A DNA stretch of 26,974 nt from CAYOBW01 sp964402115 (lineage in GTDB: Bacteria; Verrucomicrobiota; Kiritimatiellia; UBA8416; CAYOBW01). The position numbers and the translations under genes are program-made. Numbering within the stretch: position 1 is the first letter of the stretch; every line of letters begins with the position of its first letter. The stretch lies in NCBI GenBank assembly GCA_964402115.1, contig CAYOBW010000074.1, positions 1 through 26,974 on the forward strand. The letters are read 5' to 3'. Shown here piece after piece: positions 8,998 through 15,981 of the stretch. The notes beneath the pieces were generated by a model. The model was given only the letters and a program-made list of their open reading frames with translations. It was not told the DNA's origin and made no database searches.

Positions 8998-9027
8998 TTG
9001 ACAGGGTCATGAGGGCTCTGATATAGG
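8998..9027 (+). promoter_or_regulatory. Promoter ahead of small basic ORF and tRNA-Cys
   Basis: Perfect TTGACA at 8998-9003, an 18-bp spacer and TATAGG at 9022-9027 (TGATAT at 9019-9024 is an alternative -10). Initiation would fall about 9031-9035, at the edge of the ATG at 9036. The -10 region overlaps the AGGAGG ribosome site at 9025-9030. The promoter may therefore serve mainly the tRNA, or give a leaderless mRNA. Confidence 0.5.
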
Positions 9028-9035
9028 AGGCAGAT

Positions 9036-9143
9036 ATGGGACAGCAGTTGAGACCGAGACTTAAGCGTAAGCGTCGTCTGGCACGGAAAAAGCGGATCAA
9101 TGAGGCCGCGAAAGCCACCGCGAAGGCCGCCAAGAAGGCCTGA
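9036..9143 (+). CDS. 35-residue, highly basic small protein of unknown function
   Basis: ATG-to-TGA frame starting MGQQLRPRLKRKRRLARKKR and ending in a Lys/Ala-rich, probably helical tail. About 45% of residues are Lys or Arg. It has a textbook ribosome site, AGGAGG, 5 bases before the ATG. The basic head and Ala/Lys tail suggest nucleic-acid or ribosome binding, in the manner of very small ribosomal proteins; that is inference from composition only. It stands 62 bp after galK and 29 bp before tRNA-Cys on the same strand. Gene callers often miss frames this short. I am fairly sure it is translated and do not know what it does. Confidence 0.75.
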   Translation: MGQQLRPRLKRKRRLARKKRINEAAKATAKAAKKA

Positions 9144-9172
9144 GCGAGGCGTCGGCGGGACGTTTATCGAAG

Positions 9173-9246
9173 GGCGCGATGGCCGAGTGGCTAGGCAGAG
9201 GTCTGCAAAACCTCGTACACCGGTTCAATTCCGGTTCGCGCCTCCA
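9173..9246 (+). tRNA. tRNA-Cys (anticodon GCA)
   Basis: Full cloverleaf. Acceptor GGCGCGA (9173-9179) pairs perfectly with TCGCGCC (9236-9242). D stem is GCC/GGC, anticodon stem GAGGT/ACCTC with loop CTGCAAA and anticodon GCA at 9205-9207. T arm is ACCGG/CCGGT with loop TTCAATT. The discriminator is T at 9243 and CCA (9244-9246) is encoded. Confidence 0.97.
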
Positions 9247-9272
9247 TCTTCCTTTCATCAGCCGGAACGATC

Positions 9273-9518
9273 ATGCCGATCTACGAGTATCGTTGTGACA
9301 AGTGCGGGCACCAGTTCGAGGTGCTGATCCGCAACCAGGCCGACTACCCGTCGGCCTGTCCGGCTTGCCGGAAGGGCAAGCCCGTCAAGGCATTCTCGTC
9401 GTTTGCCGCCCTCTCGGGCTCCGCGACGAAGGCGGCGCCTTGCGCCGGCGGAGCCTGCCCGCTGCCCGGCGGAGGCTGCTCCTCCATGGGCTGCGGCGGC
9501 GGTTGTCCGATCGCGTAG
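9273..9518 (+). CDS. FmdB-type small zinc-ribbon protein
   Basis: 81-residue protein with the FmdB/Zn-ribbon start MPIYEYRCDKCGHQFE and two CxxC knuckles: Cys8/Cys11 and Cys29/Cys32. This family is widespread and small; its name comes from a putative regulator of formamide/acetamide genes, but its true role is mostly unknown. After the ribbon comes a Gly/Ser-rich tail with five further Cys, giving nine Cys in 81 residues. It begins 26 bp after tRNA-Cys on the same strand, so co-transcription is possible. No good ribosome site is seen. Its last 175 bases overlap the 3' end of queG on the opposite strand. Zinc binding is very likely; the function is unassigned. Confidence 0.88.
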   Translation: MPIYEYRCDKCGHQFEVLIRNQADYPSACPACRKGKPVKAFSSFAALSGSATKAAPCAGGACPLPGGGCSSMGCGGGCPIA

Positions 9519-10420
9519 GCATCCCCTTGTTCGCAGCGCAGGGCGATCATGGCATTGCGCTTCAGCCGTTCCACGCCCAGGCGTTTCACGGCGGTGCCGA
9601 GGAAGCGCTCGCGGAAGGCCGCGGGCGTCAGGGTCGCACACGCGTCAGCCGTGGGCAGGGGGCGGGTGGCCTTCAGGGCGGGCATGACGCGGTCGGCGCC
9701 GTGGCGATTCCATGGGCAGACCGCCGTGCAGCGGTCGCAGCCGAAAAGGCTGCCGCCCATGGCCCCGTGAAACTCCCCGGGGATTTCTCCCTTGTGCTCG
9801 ATGGTCAGATAGGAGAGGCAGCGGCGGGCATCCACGCGGCCATCCTCGCCGATCGCGCCTGTCGGGCAGGCCGAGACACAGCGCCGGCAGTCGCCGCACT
9901 GGTTGCGGACCGGCGGGGTGGGGCGCAGGGGGAGCTCCACGAGCAGCTCGCCCAGCAGCAGGCAGCAGCCGAGCTGCGCATTCACGATCTGCCCCTGACG
10001 GCCACGCCAGCCGATGCCGGCGCGCAGGGCCCAGTCCCGTTCAGCCAGTGGCGTGGCATCGACGCACACGCGAACGCTCTGCAAAGCGCGGCTGCTGCGC
10101 AGCGTTTGCGCAAGCGTCTCCAGTTTCTCCCGCAACACGTCGTGGTAGTCCCGGCCCCACGCCGTGCTCGTGAATCCGCGCTGCGGGTCGGGATTGACCG
10201 GGTAGCGTGCGGCGACGCAGATGACGGTCTGCGCGCCCGGCGCCAGGCTGCGCGGGTCTTCGCGGTTAACCGCGTGGCGCACGAGGTACGCCATGCCGGC
10301 GTGCCTGCCCTCCGCCAGCCAGGTCCTGAAGGTTGTCATTGTGTCGATCGGCTCGGCGCGGGCGATGCCTACGGCGGCAAAGCCGAGACGGCGGGCTTCC
10401 TGCTGGATGAGGGCCTCCAT
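9344..10420 (-). CDS. queG: Epoxyqueuosine reductase with an unusual C-terminal tail
   Basis: Cobalamin- and [4Fe-4S]-dependent enzyme that reduces epoxyqueuosine to queuosine in tRNA, the last step of that modification. The ATG at 10420 has AAAGGA upstream and gives 358 residues. The presumed catalytic Asp121 lies in VDATPLAERDWA. Two ferredoxin-like Cys groups are present: CGDCRRCVSACP (175-186) and CDRCTAVCPWN (228-238), with Cys201 between. The recognisable fold ends near RLKRNAMIAL (~294). The last ~60 residues are Pro/Gln/Ala-rich, and from about residue 301 they are antisense to the FmdB-type gene, so the tail may be an accident of a lost stop codon. It follows aroK by 11 bp. Confidence 0.9.
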   Translation of the reverse strand: MEALIQQEARRLGFAAVGIARAEPIDTMTTFRTWLAEGRHAGMAYLVRHAVNREDPRSLAPGAQTVICVAARYPVNPDPQRGFTSTAWGRDYHDVLREKLETLAQTLRSSRALQSVRVCVDATPLAERDWALRAGIGWRGRQGQIVNAQLGCCLLLGELLVELPLRPTPPVRNQCGDCRRCVSACPTGAIGEDGRVDARRCLSYLTIEHKGEIPGEFHGAMGGSLFGCDRCTAVCPWNRHGADRVMPALKATRPLPTADACATLTPAAFRERFLGTAVKRLGVERLKRNAMIALRCEQGDAYAIGQPPPQPMEEQPPPGSGQAPPAQGAAFVAEPERAANDENALTGLPFRQAGQADG

Positions 10421-10431
10421 CGCGGGTCCTT

Positions 10432-10998
10432 TCAGCAGCCCGCGGCGTGCGGCGGGGATGACGCGGGCGGGGAGCCGTCCGCCGGGCAGGCGTGGTACAG
10501 CGCCCGGATGCGGGCCGCAACCTCGGCGACCGTGCGCCCGTCCGTGGCCACCTGGCAGGGGATGGCGTCGTAAAGCGGCTGGCGCGCCGCAAGCAGCTCC
10601 AGGATGCGGGCGCGCTTGTCGGGCGCCGCCAGCAGCGGCCGGTTCGTGTCCCGGCCCACGCGCGCGAGAATCGTGTCGACGGTGGCGGTGAGGCACACCA
10701 CGAGGCCTGTGGCACTGTAGTCGGCGATGTTGGCCGGGTTCAGGACGATGCCTCCGCCCGTGGCGATCACCCGCCCCGCTTGCGCGGCCAGCTCCCGCAC
10801 GAGGTGCCGCTCCAGTGCCCGGAAATGCGGCTCGCCGTCCTCCGTGAAGATCCGGGGGATGGGCTTGCCCGCGCGCGCCACCAGCACGTCGTCCATGTCC
10901 GTGAACGTCAGCGCCTCGCTCCGGGCCAGCGCGCGGGCCACGCTGCTCTTGCCGGTGCCCATGAACCCCACCAGCACGATATTCGGCTTGCCATGCAT
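10432..10998 (-). CDS. aroK: Shikimate kinase
   Basis: Phosphorylates shikimate at the 3-OH in the chorismate (aromatic amino acid) pathway; cytoplasmic. It has 188 residues from the ATG at 10998. Motifs are Walker A GFMGTGKSS (11-19), Asp34/Asp36 in TDMDD for Mg2+ and shikimate, Arg60 in EPHFRALE, the shikimate-binding TGGGIVL (80-86) and NRPLL with the lid Arg. The frame can be extended 21 codons upstream, but those residues look non-native and ATG 10998 sits just ahead of the kinase fold. There is no Shine-Dalgarno; a -10 box ends 7 nt before the ATG, suggesting a leaderless message. It is first in an operon with queG. Confidence 0.93.
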   Translation of the reverse strand: MHGKPNIVLVGFMGTGKSSVARALARSEALTFTDMDDVLVARAGKPIPRIFTEDGEPHFRALERHLVRELAAQAGRVIATGGGIVLNPANIADYSATGLVVCLTATVDTILARVGRDTNRPLLAAPDKRARILELLAARQPLYDAIPCQVATDGRTVAEVAARIRALYHACPADGSPPASSPPHAAGC

Positions 10999-11005
10999 GC
11001 GGCTT

Positions 11006-11033
11006 GTTCTAGCGTGCGTGCGGCCGAAGTCAA
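11006..11033 (-). promoter_or_regulatory. Promoter of aroK-queG
   Basis: Minus-strand TTGACT (11033-11028), 16-bp spacer, TAGAAC (11011-11006). Only 7 nt (11005-10999) separate the -10 box from the aroK ATG, so transcription should begin at or next to the start codon. Confidence 0.5.
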
Positions 11034-11113
11034 GTGACGAGTGCGGACTGCGCGTTTCCACGTGTTCTGTGCGATGCTCTCACGGTGGCATGCTTCAGTG
11101 ACGCAAGGGGGCG

Positions 11114-11187
11114 ATAACGGCGGGGACCGCCGTCTCCACGCCTCGTCGCCTGCCCACGCGATGGAGACGGCCGTCCCCGGCCGTTAT
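11114..11187. repeat. Imperfect long palindrome (REP/MITE-like element)
   Basis: Left arm 11114-11138 and right arm 11162-11187 are near-perfect reverse complements of about 25 bases, with one insertion and one mismatch. The loop is 23 bases. Each arm contains GTCTCCA/TGGAGAC and ATAACGG/CCGTTAT. It lies in an intergenic stretch without genes and could form a cruciform. No second copy was noticed in this window. Confidence 0.7.
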
Positions 11188-11298
11188 GCGCAATGGAAGC
11201 CCTGCGCGGGCTGGGGATGTTGCCTCCCAGTGAACCATTTTTCCTGTCGCGCAAGGAGAAGGTAGACTAGCCTCCGGTGGTGCTTGGTTCTTTTCATC

Positions 11299-11320
11299 GT
11301 CCGCCGGCGTTCCGGCGGAC
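11299..11320 (+). promoter_or_regulatory. Perfect 9-bp hairpin just upstream of the ribosome site
   Basis: GTCCGCCGG (11299-11307) and CCGGCGGAC (11312-11320) pair perfectly around a CGTT loop. The GGGGGAGG ribosome site begins 3 bases later (11323-11330). So strong a stem next to a ribosome site suggests translational control or mRNA protection for the beta-propeller gene. No U-tract follows, so it is not a standard terminator. Confidence 0.5.
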
Positions 11321-11342
11321 ACGGGGGAGGTGGACCTTGAGG

Positions 11343-12308
11343 ATGCCATGCTTGATGGTGCTTGCCTGTTCGGTTGGGTGTTTCTCGACAGCCGTGACCG
11401 GCGCGCCGGAGGTAGCCCCTGCGCCGGCCGAGTCGACTGCGTCGGCGGTGTCGGCCCGGCCCGGCTACGCCTTCATCACGGCGGACATCGGCCTGAACCG
11501 GATCACCATGTACGACGCCGAGGGGGCCGCCACCTGGGTCTACGACAAGGTGAGCCCGATCGATGTGTGGGCGCTGTCCGACGGCACGGTGCTGACCGCC
11601 TACCTCCCATCGCCGCTGACCGCCGGCAAGGGCGGCGTCCGACTGGTGGGGGCCGACAAGCAGACGCTGTTCGATTTCCCTTTCGACGATGAGATCATGT
11701 CGGTTCAGCCCCTGGCCAACGGCAACGTCCTCATCGCCGAATGCCATTTCGGGCGCGTTACGGAACTGGACCGCCAGGGCAACCGTATCGGCTCCTTCCA
11801 GGTCAAGAGCAAGCCCAGCGGACACCAGACGATGCGTCAGCTCCGGCTGACGGCGCGGGGCACGGTCGTCGTCGGGGAGTGCTATTCCCACAAGCTGCGC
11901 GAGTATGACCGCGCCGGCGCGTTGCTGAAGGAGCACGACCTGGCTTTCGCCTATTGCCCGCAGCCGCTGCCGGACGGGCACACGCTCGTGGCCTGCTGGA
12001 ATGCGCCCAAGGCGCAGGTCGTCGAATTGGATGCGGCTGGCCAGGTGGTCTGGCGCCTCACACCGGCCGACTTGCCGCGTGAGATGGCCGTGTCGCACAT
12101 CGCCGAATCGATCCGCCTCCCGGGCGGCAACACGCTGGTGTCGGCGTCGTGCAAGGCGGCGGGCGGCGGTGTACCGCGGGCCATGCTGTTCGAGGTCACC
12201 CCGGACAGGAAGGTTGTGTGGCAGATGACCGACAAGAACAGCGCAACCTGGATCACGGCCGTCAAGCTGATCCCATCCCCGACGCCCGCCCCGCAAATGA
12301 CGCCCTGA
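11343..12308 (+). CDS. Exported beta-propeller (PQQ-like/arylsulfotransferase-like) protein
   Basis: From the ATG at 11343, 321 residues. A short hydrophobic start MPCLMVLACSVGC looks like a signal or lipoprotein leader, followed by a Pro/Ala/Ser linker. The rest is a set of roughly 45-residue units of the type (N/D)-x-x-x-YDAEG, SDGTVL, LANGNVLIAE, LDRQGN, YDRAG, LPDGHTLV, LDAAGQVVW, LPGGNTLVSA. This is the pattern of PQQ-like or arylsulfotransferase-like propellers. No catalytic residue is evident, so I call only the fold. TTG 11337 sits better behind GGGGGAGG (6 nt spacing against 12 for the ATG). A GTG at 11277 opens the frame but would put the leader hairpin inside the gene. Envelope location is inferred. 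Confidence 0.72.
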   Translation: MPCLMVLACSVGCFSTAVTGAPEVAPAPAESTASAVSARPGYAFITADIGLNRITMYDAEGAATWVYDKVSPIDVWALSDGTVLTAYLPSPLTAGKGGVRLVGADKQTLFDFPFDDEIMSVQPLANGNVLIAECHFGRVTELDRQGNRIGSFQVKSKPSGHQTMRQLRLTARGTVVVGECYSHKLREYDRAGALLKEHDLAFAYCPQPLPDGHTLVACWNAPKAQVVELDAAGQVVWRLTPADLPREMAVSHIAESIRLPGGNTLVSASCKAAGGGVPRAMLFEVTPDRKVVWQMTDKNSATWITAVKLIPSPTPAPQMTP

Positions 12309-12311
12309 TCA

Positions 12312-12368
12312 CAGGTTTCGGTGTTCAGTGTTCAGTGGGGTGACACCCTGAAAACCTGAACACTGAAC
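12312..12368. terminator. Inverted repeats between convergent genes (possible bidirectional terminator)
   Basis: A perfect 13-bp inverted repeat, GTTCAGTGTTCAG (12323-12335) and CTGAACACTGAAC (12356-12368). CAGGTTT (12312-12318) can compete for AAACCTG (12352-12358), giving two mutually exclusive hairpins. It sits in the 65-bp gap between converging genes. A clear T-tract is missing. Confidence 0.5.
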
Positions 12369-12373
12369 GCACC

Positions 12374-12892
12374 TCACCCCCCGCCGAGTTGCTTCAAGGC
12401 GGCTGGCTGGATCAGCCACTCCAGCGTGGCGAGGGTGTGGGGCGCCTGGCCCTCGAGGGTCAGGCAGGCGGCGGCGGCTTTCTTGAACAGCAGGTCGGCC
12501 TCGCGGTGGCCGGTGAGGAGCAGGGAGGCGACCTCGGCGATACCGGGCAGGTGTCCGACGAGCATGAGCGACGCGTCGTTCTGCCTGCGCACCCACCGTA
12601 GGACGGCTTCGGCGCGTCCGTCGGTGCTGAGATCCTCGAGCACCTCCACCGTGCGCGGGCCGGACTGCCGGCTGAGTTCGCGGCTGATGATCTCCGCCGT
12701 CTCGTGCGCCCGGCGCAGGGGGCTGCTGACGATCCGCACCGGCGCGCATTCCAGGCGCGAAAGACCCCGCGCCACGGCCTCCGTCTTCTCGATGCCCTCG
12801 GGGGTCAGCATCCGGTCGGCATCCGATTGCACGCCGCGTTCGCCAATGGCCACGGCGATGCCGTGGCGGACCAGGTAGATGCGCATGTTCAT
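12374..12892 (-). CDS. sixA: SixA-type phosphohistidine phosphatase
   Basis: Histidine-phosphatase superfamily; SixA removes phosphate from phosphohistidine in phosphotransfer proteins. It has 172 residues. The catalytic motif is VRHG (His10), with Arg59-type residues in SSPLRRAHETAEI and the second His in LVGHLPG. It begins MNMRIYLVRHG with AAGGAA upstream. Its ATG overlaps the CHAD stop (ATGA), so the two are translationally coupled at the end of the polyphosphate operon. In that context its substrate might be a phosphohistidine linked to polyphosphate metabolism, for example phospho-Ppk, but this is only a guess from neighbourhood. Confidence 0.88.
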   Translation of the reverse strand: MNMRIYLVRHGIAVAIGERGVQSDADRMLTPEGIEKTEAVARGLSRLECAPVRIVSSPLRRAHETAEIISRELSRQSGPRTVEVLEDLSTDGRAEAVLRWVRRQNDASLMLVGHLPGIAEVASLLLTGHREADLLFKKAAAACLTLEGQAPHTLATLEWLIQPAALKQLGGG

Positions 12893-13839
12893 GTTTCCTT
12901 GTCGGCATTCTGCAGGGCGGACTCAACGGCCCTGCGGCGCTGCCGCCGGTGCAGCGCCTTCCAGGCCATCAGAAACCGGCGCCACTGCGTCCGGCGGCAC
13001 TCCTCCACGACCTTGCGCACGCAGGCAGGCGCGCGCCGGCGCGGCTGGCGCCAGCGTGCCCGCCGCACGTCCAGGTCGTGCAGGCTGCCGAGCGTTGTCG
13101 TTATCCGGCGCAGGGTGGTGACCAGTTCCCCGATCGCGGGGCCCAGGGCGTCGGCGGCCAGCTCGGCGTAGTAGCGCTCCTTGCGGCAGCGGCGGCGCAG
13201 CCGGTGCAGTTCCTCCGGCGTCATTCGTTCCACGTCAGCGCCCGCCTTCAGGATGCGGCGGTAGAGCGGGCGCAGACGTCCGGCGGCGAAGGCGGCGAAG
13301 GGGGCGTACCGCCAGGCCGTCGCGGCGACCGGCCATTCGCGGGTCAGCAGTCGGTCAATGCGCCGGAAAGCGGCCCGGATGGGCGCGGCCGGCCAGCCCG
13401 CGGTCAGGCCGGCGCGACTGCGCCGCGCGGCCGCGAGCTGGCGGCGCGCGGCGGTCTGGAAGGCGGCGTTGTCGCGGCGGTTCCGGCGGCGCGCTTCCTG
13501 TTCAAGAAAGGCGGCCCAGACTTCGCTGTCGCGCGCGCCGCTGAAGACGCGGCGGAGGTCGGCCAGAGCCTCGCCGCACGCCTCGGCCGTCGTACCCTCG
13601 AGGCAGGGCGCGAAGAAACGGAACGCGGCGCGCAGGCGGCGCGCGGTGACGCGGAAGTCGTGCAGGCCGTCGGGATCGTCGCCGCGGCGCGCGGCCTCTT
13701 GGTGCGCCTGCAGCTCGCGCCAGAGCCGGCGCAGGGCCCGGTCCGCTGTCCCGGCGACGGAGGCCGGCGCGGCGCGCAGGCGGCGGCGGGCGATTGTGCC
13801 CCCCGGCCGCAAGGACCCTCGCTGGCTTGTCGCGGGCAT
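12889..13839 (-). CDS. CHAD-domain protein (polyphosphate-binding)
   Basis: 316-residue helical protein very rich in Arg. CHAD (conserved histidine alpha-helical domain) proteins bind inorganic polyphosphate and can sit on polyphosphate granules. The conserved His positions are visible: LHDFRVTARRLRAAFRFF near residue 60, LHRLRRRCRKERYY near 215 and LGSLHDLDV near 255. Basic side chains around them fit an anionic-polymer binding groove. AGGAGAG lies 8 bases before the ATG. It is 24 bp after ppk and overlaps sixA by 4 bases. A polyphosphate-related role is supported by domain and context; any enzymatic activity is not. Confidence 0.88.
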   Translation of the reverse strand: MPATSQRGSLRPGGTIARRRLRAAPASVAGTADRALRRLWRELQAHQEAARRGDDPDGLHDFRVTARRLRAAFRFFAPCLEGTTAEACGEALADLRRVFSGARDSEVWAAFLEQEARRRNRRDNAAFQTAARRQLAAARRSRAGLTAGWPAAPIRAAFRRIDRLLTREWPVAATAWRYAPFAAFAAGRLRPLYRRILKAGADVERMTPEELHRLRRRCRKERYYAELAADALGPAIGELVTTLRRITTTLGSLHDLDVRRARWRQPRRRAPACVRKVVEECRRTQWRRFLMAWKALHRRQRRRAVESALQNADKET

Positions 13840-13863
13840 CAGGCAGCTCTCCTGTCCGGGGGG

Positions 13864-15981
13864 TTAGGACGCGGCGTCCGGATTGCGCCGGTGCGGCTCG
13901 AAGACCGTGCGCCGGCGCCGGCGGGCCAACAGGGAACGCTCGCAGGCCTGGAGATACTGCGCCTCCTGGCTGCGCACAGCCGGCTCGCCGGTTTTCGGGC
14001 GCAGGCGGCGGTACCGGCCGTCGGGCTGCAGGCGGCGGGCCTTGACGTTGTCGGCGAAGCCGAGCCTGAGCAGTTCGACGAGGCGCTGGCGGCACGGGGC
14101 GTCTTCGACCGGGATCAGCAGCTCGATGCGGCGGTCCAGGTTGCGCGGCATCCAGTCCGCGCTGGAGATGAAGACGCGTTCCTCGCCCCCGTGGAAGAAG
14201 TAGAAGACCCGGCTGTGCTCCAGGAAGCGGTCGACGATGCTGACGACGGAGATGGTCTTGCTGTAGGGGTTGACTCCGGGCCGCAGGCAACAGGTGCCGC
14301 GCACGTTGAGCTGGATGGGCACCCCCTCCGCCGACGCCTCGTAGAGCGCGGCGATGATCTCGTCGTCCACGAGCGCGTTCATGCGGGCCATGATGAGCGT
14401 CTCCTGCCCGTCACGGCGGCGCTGCGCCTCGCCGCGGATCAGGTCGATGAGCTGCGCCTTGAGCGTCAGCGGGGCGGCGGCGAGCTTGACGAGGGACTGG
14501 GGTTCGGACCGCCCGGTGATGGCGTTGAAGAACCGCGAGGCGTCGTTGCCGAGGTCGGGGTCGCGCGTGAGGAAGCCGACGTCGGTGTAGAGCCGGGCCG
14601 TGCGCTCGTTGTAGTTGCCGGTGCCGAAATGGCAGTACCGCACCACGTTCGCCCCCTCGCGGCGAACCACGATGCAGAGCTTGGCGTGGGTTTTCAGCCC
14701 CTTGATGCCGTAGATCACCTGCACGCCGTCTTCCTCCAGCGCGCGCGCCCACTTGATATTGCGGGCCTCGTCGAAGCGGGCCTTGAGCTCCACGATGGCG
14801 GTGACGTACTTGCCGGCGCGCGCGGCGCGGCCGAGGGCGGCGACGATGGGGCTGTCGGGGCTGGTGCGGTAGAGGATCTGCTTGATGGCCAGCACGTCCG
14901 GGTCGTCCGCGGCCTCGCTGACGAGCCGGACGACGGGGTCGAAGCTCTCGTACGGGTGCGACAGGAGGATATTGTGCCGCGTGATCTCGGTGAAGATGTC
15001 GTTGCGCGGATCCACGTCCGGCGAGGGCTGCGGCGGCCACTCCGCGTAGCGCAGGTCCTGGAAGCCCGGCGTGCCGACCAGGCGGCGGAACGCGGACAGG
15101 TCGAGCGGTCCGTCGACGCGGTAGGTCTGGTCGTCGTGCAGGCCCATCGCATCCCGCAGGAAGCGGAAGAGCCGCGGCGAAACGCGGCTTTCGACCTCGA
15201 GGCGGACGCAGTGACTCTTGCGGCGCGAGCTGAGCACCACCTCCATCTCGCTGAGAAGGTCGCCGCCCATGTCCTCCCGGACGCGCTGGTCGGCGCTGCG
15301 CGTGAGGCGGAAGAGCACGCACTCGGCCACGGTCTGTCCCGGGAAGAAGGCGGAGACGTGCTGGCGGATGAGGTCCTCGATAAGCACGTAGCCGCAGACG
15401 CGCGACTCCGGCACGTCCACGAAGCGCTCCACGCGCGCGCCCAGCGGCAGGAGCGCGAAGCGTTCGGTCGCATGGGGCGGCGCCGGCGCGAGGCGGACGG
15501 CCAGGGTCAAGCCGAGCCCGGTCAGCAGGGGAAAATCGGCGGGGCCGCTCACCTCCATGGGGGTTATGACCGGAAAGACGGCCCGGTTGAAGTAGGCGTT
15601 GACCGCCCCGGCGGCGCGCGCGTCAAGGCTCTCGGGCTCCAGGCGCTCCAGGCCGGCGTCCGCGAGGCTGGGGGCCAGGGCGACGCGGAAGCAGCGGTAC
15701 TGCTCGTTCACCATGTCGCGCACACGCTCGCGCACGAGCCGCAGCTGGCCGGTCGGGCTCAGGCCCGTGGCGTCGAGTTTGCGCGAACCCTGGCGGTGCA
15801 GGAACTCCAGCTCGCCGATGCGCACCATGAAGAACTCGTCGAGGTTCGAGGCCGTGATGGACAGGAAGTTCAGGCGCTCGAGCAGGGGCACGGAGGGGTC
15901 CGAGGCCTCGTCCAGCACGCGCTGGTTGAACGCGAGCCAGCTCAGTTCGCGGTTGATGTAGCGTGGGATCCGGACGCTCAT
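13864..15981 (-). CDS. ppk1: Polyphosphate kinase 1
   Basis: Polymerises the gamma-phosphate of ATP into inorganic polyphosphate. It has 705 residues (E. coli Ppk about 688). N-terminal landmarks are INRELSWLAFNQRVLDEA and SNLDEFFMVRIG. The catalytic region holds the phosphorylated His432 in KTHAK and the second essential His451 in CHFGTGNYNERTARLYTD, then ISSADWMPRNLDRRIE toward the C-terminus. All family signatures look intact. AAGGAG lies 8 bases upstream, and the ATG overlaps the ppx-like stop (ATGA). It is the biosynthetic centre of a coupled set with Ppx/GppA, CHAD and SixA. Confidence 0.96.
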   Translation of the reverse strand: MSVRIPRYINRELSWLAFNQRVLDEASDPSVPLLERLNFLSITASNLDEFFMVRIGELEFLHRQGSRKLDATGLSPTGQLRLVRERVRDMVNEQYRCFRVALAPSLADAGLERLEPESLDARAAGAVNAYFNRAVFPVITPMEVSGPADFPLLTGLGLTLAVRLAPAPPHATERFALLPLGARVERFVDVPESRVCGYVLIEDLIRQHVSAFFPGQTVAECVLFRLTRSADQRVREDMGGDLLSEMEVVLSSRRKSHCVRLEVESRVSPRLFRFLRDAMGLHDDQTYRVDGPLDLSAFRRLVGTPGFQDLRYAEWPPQPSPDVDPRNDIFTEITRHNILLSHPYESFDPVVRLVSEAADDPDVLAIKQILYRTSPDSPIVAALGRAARAGKYVTAIVELKARFDEARNIKWARALEEDGVQVIYGIKGLKTHAKLCIVVRREGANVVRYCHFGTGNYNERTARLYTDVGFLTRDPDLGNDASRFFNAITGRSEPQSLVKLAAAPLTLKAQLIDLIRGEAQRRRDGQETLIMARMNALVDDEIIAALYEASAEGVPIQLNVRGTCCLRPGVNPYSKTISVVSIVDRFLEHSRVFYFFHGGEERVFISSADWMPRNLDRRIELLIPVEDAPCRQRLVELLRLGFADNVKARRLQPDGRYRRLRPKTGEPAVRSQEAQYLQACERSLLARRRRRTVFEPHRRNPDAAS

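Noticed and set aside
11277..11342. GTG start for the beta-propeller protein
   Set aside because: It would place the 9-bp hairpin and the GGGGGAGG site inside the coding region and put an Arg-rich stretch before the signal-like segment.
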